Positions 58,401-64,000 of a stretch of 64,000 nucleotides of DNA are shown here, one piece after another; positions within the stretch are counted from its first letter, which is position 1, and every line of letters starts with the position of its first letter. This stretch comes from Taeniopygia guttata (lineage: Eukaryota > Chordata > Aves > Passeriformes > Estrildidae): contig NC_133026.1 in assembly GCF_048771995.1 (NCBI RefSeq), positions 99,659,501-99,723,500 of the forward strand, given 5' to 3'. A model generated the notes under the pieces. That model was given only the letters and a program-made list of their open reading frames with translations. It was not told the DNA's origin and did not search any database. The translations under genes and the position numbers were made by a program.

Positions 58401-60771
58401 CTGTCTGGTAACAAAATGTAGTGTTCAAAAGGACCTTTGGCAATGAATAAATTTCAGAAAAGCATAGAAGTGTTTCTCTGCAGTTTCCATGTTGGAAAAG
58501 TCTTACCAGAGAAGTACATAATATTATTGTGCTTAAATCAGTAAGAGGTACTAGCAAATCTGAAAACTTGGATGTTACAGCACAGAATTCTTGCTGGCTT
58601 TGCATAAAGCTGTACATATATTTAAGATTGTGGAATTTGGATGAAAGAGGTACATTCATTATCAATTTGAGTAATTATTTCATAGATTGAGTAGTTATTT
58701 CATAGATACATATCAAATTGCAAACCAGCAACATCTGGAGACAAGGCACTAGCACAAATGACTATAGCTAGGAAACTCAAAAGCTCTCTTGTGGTAAATA
58801 TAGCTACTTTACTATGTAAAGAAAAATATAAATGCAGATTCAACAAACTAGGCCCATTATTTTGCACTCTTCATAAAATCAGCTCTACATTGACTCCTTG
58901 CAGGAGTTAGCTTTCACAGATATTGCTAGCAGGAAAGAGGCAATAACAACAACACAGGAACACTGGGATATATGTTTAAATTATGAAAAGGCAGCACTAA
59001 ATTGAACTTATTATGGTTTTGTCTAACTAAACCTTGCTCACACCAGTACTTCCTTTTTCTCCATATAAATCCTGTAATACTTTTAATAATTCATAGAATT
59101 ATTTTTTAATGGCCAGTTGGTATAAGTAAGTTTTTCAGGACTGATTTTAGATGAGTAGAGTATGATCAGATGCATTTAAAAAGCATAGGAAAACCTGAGT
59201 AGTGACTGATTTTTTTTTTTTTAATTTAAAGTTCACACATGGTTTTGAGACTTCTAGCCAACTCTCAGGTGCCCATCTTAAAGAACATGCTTCATACCTC
59301 TTTGTTAACAGCAAATCCAATGCTCACTGCCACTGTTGGAAATCTGCGAAAAATAAGAAATGAAGTAGTATTGATGAAAAATCTCTCCACTTACTTCTTA
59401 TGCAACCCCCTTAGGCAACAAAATCCCACATGGAACTCTGTGAGTTTACTTGTCAAAATGTCCTTGACATTATATTATTTCTCCTTTGTCAGCCTCTTTG
59501 TCAATTCCTTTAAAAATGTACGTTAATATTGGAGAAGTCAAGAAATAAACTCATGAAGACATCACAATTTTTTACACTGAATATGTAGTATATTTTAGGG
59601 ATGTTTTTGCTTTAGTGTAATTGAATTATCCAGTATAAAACCACTAATGTTATAACAAGTAATTGCATTTAAGAACACACTTTGTTCAAGCTATGCATCT
59701 GAGATAGCAATTAAATAGCATGGAGATACCTTGCTGCTGACACCAACATAAAAAGAAATCAATTCCTCTCTGCTGTCCTTTTTCAAAGTGATGGTCATGT
59801 ATTTAATTTGGTCCTTTTGACTACTGTATAATTATTACATTTTAAACAATGCAATTAATTCATTTCTTAAAAACACATTTCAAAAATTACTTTGGAAGCC
59901 CAGAAAATATTGCTAGAAAGAGGATACATCTCTTAATTGTATGAAACATCACCATATGACAACCCCCACCTCCTCTGGAATTCTGTGTAATTGCACCAAA
60001 AGTCAAGGAACTGTTGGTTTTTTCGTTCTTTTTTGCTTTATGAAAGCTGTAGTTATTTTAAGTCGTGAACTATAAGGCAGGGTTTTTAAGTAGAAGTATT
60101 ATGAATAGTCAGTAGTTCACAGCTCCTAACACTCAAATGGTGAATTAAAAGTCTTAATTTTTGCAGCAATGACCCCTAGATTTCTTTTTGCAGAGGTACT
60201 TTAGAAATGTAACACCAGCATCTCTGTACAACTCAGTTTTCAGTGCTGCTTTACACACACGCAGGTGTGGCACTTCCCAGGAAGAAGGAAGCGCCTGTGG
60301 CTGAAGGGGAGAACTCCTAGAAGGAATGTGCAAAACCCAGGCGAGGCATGGGGCCAAGTGTCCTCACAGCACAGCCTTGTTCCTCCAGGCTGTGAGCTGG
60401 GGGTGTGAGCTGGGGATGTGAGCTGGGGGTGTGAGCTGTGAGCTGGGGGTGTGAGCTGGGGGACAGTGGCAAAAACTCCAGCTCGCCCTCAGATAATGGC
60501 ACAAACACAGCCTCCCCCACACACACCACACCAGGTACCAAGAGACAAAGGGATGGCTCCTATGTGTGAGTCCCCACCAGGGAAAAGCACATTCAGGAGG
60601 AAGTGAGGACCGGTGAGAAGCTACATTTTGGGTTTTGATGTGTTTCACAGGCTGCCGGCCATTTACCTGTGCACAAAGTTGCACGTTCCATCAACAGGGT
60701 CAATAATCCAGGTTGGACTGTCGGTGAGCACACATTTTGAACCTGCAGCAGTGGATTCTTCTGCAATAAAC
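52373..60771 (-). CDS. IMPA2: Inositol monophosphatase 2, exons 3-8
   Basis: IMPA2 is a cytosolic Mg2+-dependent phosphatase of the IMPase family, which hydrolyses inositol monophosphates to free inositol for phosphoinositide recycling. Exons on the minus strand are 60771-60667, 59343-59298, 57101-56993, 53706-53598, 53454-53303 and 52488-52373 (105, 46, 109, 109, 152 and 116 nt). All are GT-AG and the phases agree. They cover about the last 212 of 288 residues. Metal and substrate motifs are intact: the EE of [19 protein letters not shown], and [11 protein letters not shown] with the Asp of [17 protein letters not shown] and [11 protein letters not shown] favour IMPA2 over IMPA1. The end is YRRDDEN then TAA. 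Exons 1-2, with roughly 77 codons, were not found and should lie to the right. Confidence 0.97.
52489..53302 (-). other. IMPA2: IMPA2 intron 7
   Basis: This 814-bp intron contains nothing recognisable. Confidence 0.8.
53303..53454 (-). CDS. IMPA2: IMPA2 exon 7
   Basis: The exon encodes [20 protein letters not shown], then [20 protein letters not shown] to DTS plus one base. It holds the third metal-binding Asp in WDLAAA. The donor is GTGAGC. Confidence 0.97.
53598..53706 (-). CDS. IMPA2: IMPA2 exon 6
   Basis: The exon encodes [19 protein letters not shown], then [16 protein letters not shown] plus two bases. The donor is GTAAGA. Confidence 0.96.
53707..56992 (-). other. IMPA2: IMPA2 intron 5
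   Basis: This 3.3-kb AT-rich intron contains no exon or repeat I can name. A TATATATATT run lies near 55220. Confidence 0.8.
56993..57101 (-). CDS. IMPA2: IMPA2 exon 5
   Basis: The exon encodes [20 protein letters not shown], then [16 protein letters not shown] plus one base. The acceptor AAAATCTTAAAG is purine-rich, with its pyrimidine tract set back about 14 bp. The donor GTTGGT is weak. The reading frame and phases fit the neighbours. Confidence 0.93.
57102..59297 (-). other. IMPA2: IMPA2 intron 4
   Basis: This 2.2-kb AT-rich intron has an imperfect 20-bp direct duplication (GAGTAATTATTTCATAGATT-like) at about 58666-58705. Confidence 0.8.
59298..59343 (-). CDS. IMPA2: IMPA2 exon 4
   Basis: A 46-nt exon encoding [15 protein letters not shown] after one base that completes Arg. 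The acceptor is TTTTTCGCAG and the donor GTATGA. The human segment is [15 protein letters not shown]. Confidence 0.96.
59344..60666 (-). other. IMPA2: IMPA2 intron 3
   Basis: This 1.3-kb intron contains a GC-rich minisatellite about 200 bp from the exon 3 donor. Confidence 0.8.
60389..60472 (+). repeat. GTGTGAGCTGGGG minisatellite
   Basis: Five to six tandem copies of a unit near 13 bp (GTGTGAGCTGGGG with small variants, including one short GTGAGCT copy). The minus-strand frames through it encode Ser/His/Pro/Gln/Thr repeats and are not genes. Confidence 0.92.
60667..60771 (-). CDS. IMPA2: IMPA2 exon 3
   Basis: The exon encodes [15 protein letters not shown], then [16 protein letters not shown] plus two bases. 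It carries the IMPase signature WIIDPVDGT and the metal-binding Glu and Asp residues. The donor is GTAAAT. Confidence 0.96.
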
Positions 60772-63700
60772 CTGCATTTGGTGCAAGGGTAAAACAAGTA
60801 TCCCAGAGCATTAGCTTAGATACATGACTTGGAAAGTACAACCCAATCATTCTGATTTTTAAGAGAGAACTTGTCCCTCTCTCCATAAAACATTCTTGTA
60901 TAAATGTAAACATACATACTGCTTTTTAAATTTAGGAATTGGTAACTTTCATACAGACTTAGAGGGAGAGTTCTCGAATCTACAGCACACAATTTTACAT
61001 GGCAAAAAAGAACTCTATTTATGTGCACTTCCCCAGTACACCACTAAGGAAGCCATGAAAATGAATGCAGAAATGGATCTGAACTGGCATCTCTGGAACT
61101 CAAGAAGATTGTTTTATGCAGAATATAATTTTATGAGTTAGGTCTGTCTCTTGCAGTAACTAATATAAACTACAAATTGTACCTGCTTCTCTTCTGCAGT
61201 CAAATTCAGTCAGAAGCAAAAAAATACACTCTTAGAAAATCCACAATCTTGCTCCTATCTGTATTTTTTACAGTAATCTGACTCAGGAAATAAGGAGGTT
61301 TACAAAGCTGGACTTTCTTTTTCCCATGACCCAGAAAAAAATCAACAAATTATTTTTGTTTGTTTGTTGTTTGGATGCACAAGGCACAAAATCTGAGATC
61401 ATCTTCTCTTCTGTTGTTCTGTCCCAGTTTCTTTTAGTAGTTTTTTTTTTCTCCTTTTTCCCTGGGAAACGAACATCCAGTTCTGGCACATTTCCTGTCA
61501 ACCTTAATTATCCCTGCTTTCCCATAAACTGCCCAAGGTCTCTTTCTGTAAGAGATGTGCAGGTGCTATTCTCACAGATTTTCATAAAATCCTTTATGTA
61601 CAGCAGGAGTGGAATCCAACTGCTAGTACTGAATCTTGCTGGTTGTTTCACATTTGAACAGCTGGTAGTGGTATTCAGAATTTGTGCAAATGCTTGAAGA
61701 CAAAAAAGCTTCTCTCAAAGACATAAAGAAAAACAAATAGGATAAAATAAAGAGAAAATGTCTTTTGCAAAAGAGTCCTTCCCTTGGACTAAAGTAGCAG
61801 CTATTTTATTTTGTGTCTTCAACCTGTACCTCATGATTCCAGGTAACACTTGAAGCCATGAGTTTAAAATGTTCTGTGAAGACAGCACAGGAGGAGATTT
61901 CCTGAATTTTCCAAGCGCTACCCTGCCTCAACCTAAGTAGAAACAGACTATTTTGATGGCATTATAGACACCCAGCTGGTACAAAGAGGGAATTAGGAAG
62001 TGTTTGTTACTATTTTCATCCCCATTAAAAGAAACAGCTGAAGGACAAAGTGCTAATGCACAACTGAGAAACGAGAAAGACTTGAACAGGTGTTTGAAAC
62101 TCCCAGTTCAGCATAACACTTTGCAGGCTCCTTGCTCTAAATAGTCCATTATTTTGTCTTGTTAGTGCTGTATCCCTTGACTTTTGTTTCCTCAGATCCT
62201 GTAATCAGCATCCAAACCCAACCATGCCTTGTCTGTGCTGCTGGATGCAGAGGAGGTTCATCTTGTAGGTGGAGCACCTTACATCCCACCTCAGATTATC
62301 CATATTCCACATGAATTATACCTCTGCTTCAACCCTCTGCAGCTCCCCCACCTGGAGATTGAACCATAGCGGCTGTCTGGCCGAAGAAAGGTGAAATGAG
62401 AACCTCATTAAAGACAGGAGTATTTCTGTGTAAGATGATTTGCCCTCGAGCATCATGAGCCAGTCCCTCGCCTTTCCCTCACAGTGGGGGTGTGATGCTG
62501 CAGTCCCTGAGCTCAGAAATGCTAACCTGGAGCTGGGGCATAGCAGTGCCACTGATAAAATCTTCATGTTCAAGAGCAATTTTTCCAAAATGGATGTAGA
62601 ACAAATCAGGCGCACATTTTATAAAATCTGGGCTAATGGGTAACAAAACCCCCCTTGCTGCTATACAACACTGGGAAATGTGAAAGTCCTGCAAGGTCAC
62701 CTCAGATGTCTTGCTCTGTGTCCTGTAAAAACCTGCAAATGAAGCAAAACACTCAGTGTGAAGTACTGGAGTAAATTCTAGGAACAGCTTGAAAAGTGGG
62801 AAGGGTAACCACCTCATTAAAATAGTTAATTTAATATGCCAGCCTGCCAGCTCTGCTGACCTCTGTTCAAATCTGGATTACACTTCACTCCCACTGAAAA
62901 TGAGTTGAGTAATTTTAGCCAAGCCTTTGACTACATCTGTTCATACTATGGTGCCACTCTGAAATTCATTGCAGGAACAGCAGGGAAGCTGTAACATACC
63001 ATAATCTGCAGCAGGAATGATACCCAGTCAAATGCAGGAGACTCAGTCTGGGAGATCCCTCACCTATCCCCATATGGGGATCCGAGGACAGAACGATGGG
63101 AAGCTAGAGCTGGATGTCACCCTCTTAAACTCCTGTGTCCTGATTTTAATGTCTACAAAATTATGGCCACAAGGCACACAAAAGATGACACTTTGTGTAA
63201 TAATAGCAAAGGTAAATATTGGGACAGCCATTTGCAACCAGCAGCCCGTGGTAGTCTGGCCGTACCTACCCATTACTCTTGGATCTGTCTGAAAAAATAT
63301 CCTTTTAAAAAGACTCACTGGGGCACATCAGAGTACTAAAAAGTGAGCAAATATTAAAACTTGAGTGAAGTGTGAATGAAGATGATACATACCACTTAAC
63401 CAAAAAGAAAAAAGAAACATGGGACAGAATTACTTTTTGAATGGATTTTCCTAGTATTTCTCTTTACTTCTGAGTACATTTCCAGTATCTCAAGACTCAT
63501 AAACACCTTAGTGCAAATGGCAGATTCTAATAAGATCCCTTTTAATTTTTCTAACACCTAAAGTCCATTTTTGATTCAGAGAACATAAGAATCAAGATGA
63601 TTTAGAAGAAAAAGCAATCACGGAACTCTTCAGTGCTGCTTTCAACAGCCTGGTTAGGGGAAAGACTGAATATAATACATATTATCTTCTAATATTTTCA

Positions 63701-64000
63701 TTGTACTTCAATTTAACCCCTGCCTGTTTTTGTAGACTCCTCGTTGCACGTGTTTTAATCTAGTCTAGTGAAATTCAGCTTTAATCTATTATTTAATCTA
63801 AATGCATTAATTATCTAAACAAATTCTAAGCAAACCAAACAACCATTATCAACAAAATAAATTTGAATTGAAGAAATGGCAGTTCCTTCATTTACTTATA
63901 CAGTTAGAAGTTACCTGTATGGAGTTGATAAAATCTGGGATTTTTAAGTTGCTAGGCCTATGTTGACCTTACAACCTTTGTTCCCATTCTGAGTAACTTG
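60772..64000 (-). other. IMPA2: IMPA2 intron 2 (3' part)
   Basis: I searched this stretch for exon 2 (expected near DLVTETDHLVE) and found no match, so it should be intron. No repeat family or RNA gene was seen. Confidence 0.7.

Noticed and set aside
60364-60684. Minus-strand frames rich in [10 protein letters not shown] repeats
   Set aside because: Translation of the minisatellite, partly overlapping the IMPA2 exon 3 splice site in the wrong frame.
61160-61205. Possible IMPA2 exon 2 (minus-strand text giving AEEK before a GT)
   Set aside because: The flanking residues do not match the expected TEEKRVSTKTSAADLV or TETDHLVEDL text, so exon 2 is taken to lie beyond 64000.

Overview
This is vertebrate nuclear DNA, almost certainly from a bird and probably a passerine. 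The evidence is CR1 LINE copies (one with the typical 8-bp tail repeats), a class II endogenous retrovirus fragment, short introns, CpG-island promoters, and a high-copy repeat that I remember from songbird genomes. The passerine call rests on memory of that repeat and is tentative.

Three protein genes lie head to tail on the minus strand, in the order known from human 18p11.21 (IMPA2 - CIDEA - TUBB6). TUBB6 (class V beta-tubulin) occupies 1-6931; the end of its last exon is off the left edge. CIDEA (lipid-droplet CIDE protein) runs from 34605 down to 24621 and is complete: five coding exons give 218 residues with every splice phase consistent. IMPA2 (inositol monophosphatase 2) runs from beyond the right edge to its stop at 52373; exons 3-8 are present, about 212 of an expected 288 residues. 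The exon models were built by eye from splice signals and remembered family sequences, not from transcripts.

The TUBB6 and CIDEA start codons sit in clear CpG islands (about 6330-7200 and 34125-34790). The gap between TUBB6 and CIDEA (about 7.2-24.3 kb) and the gap between CIDEA and IMPA2 (about 34.8-51.9 kb) hold no gene I recognise. They contain a CR1 3' end (7327-7532), a motif-repetitive segment (about 9060-9625), a long LTR-like repeat (18197 to about 19880), a CR1 reverse-transcriptase piece (about 43430-43800), the 3' part of a class II ERV with one LTR (about 44044-45143), an ancient sauropsid repeat (about 50535-50760) and several simple repeats.

The genes do not form a pathway. A tubulin, a lipid-droplet fusion protein and an inositol phosphatase are neighbours through conserved synteny. 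I found no novel multi-gene system. The most open questions are a coding-like minus-strand reading frame inside the CIDEA CpG island, a 208-codon open frame in intergenic DNA, and the identity of the 18.2-19.9 kb repeat.
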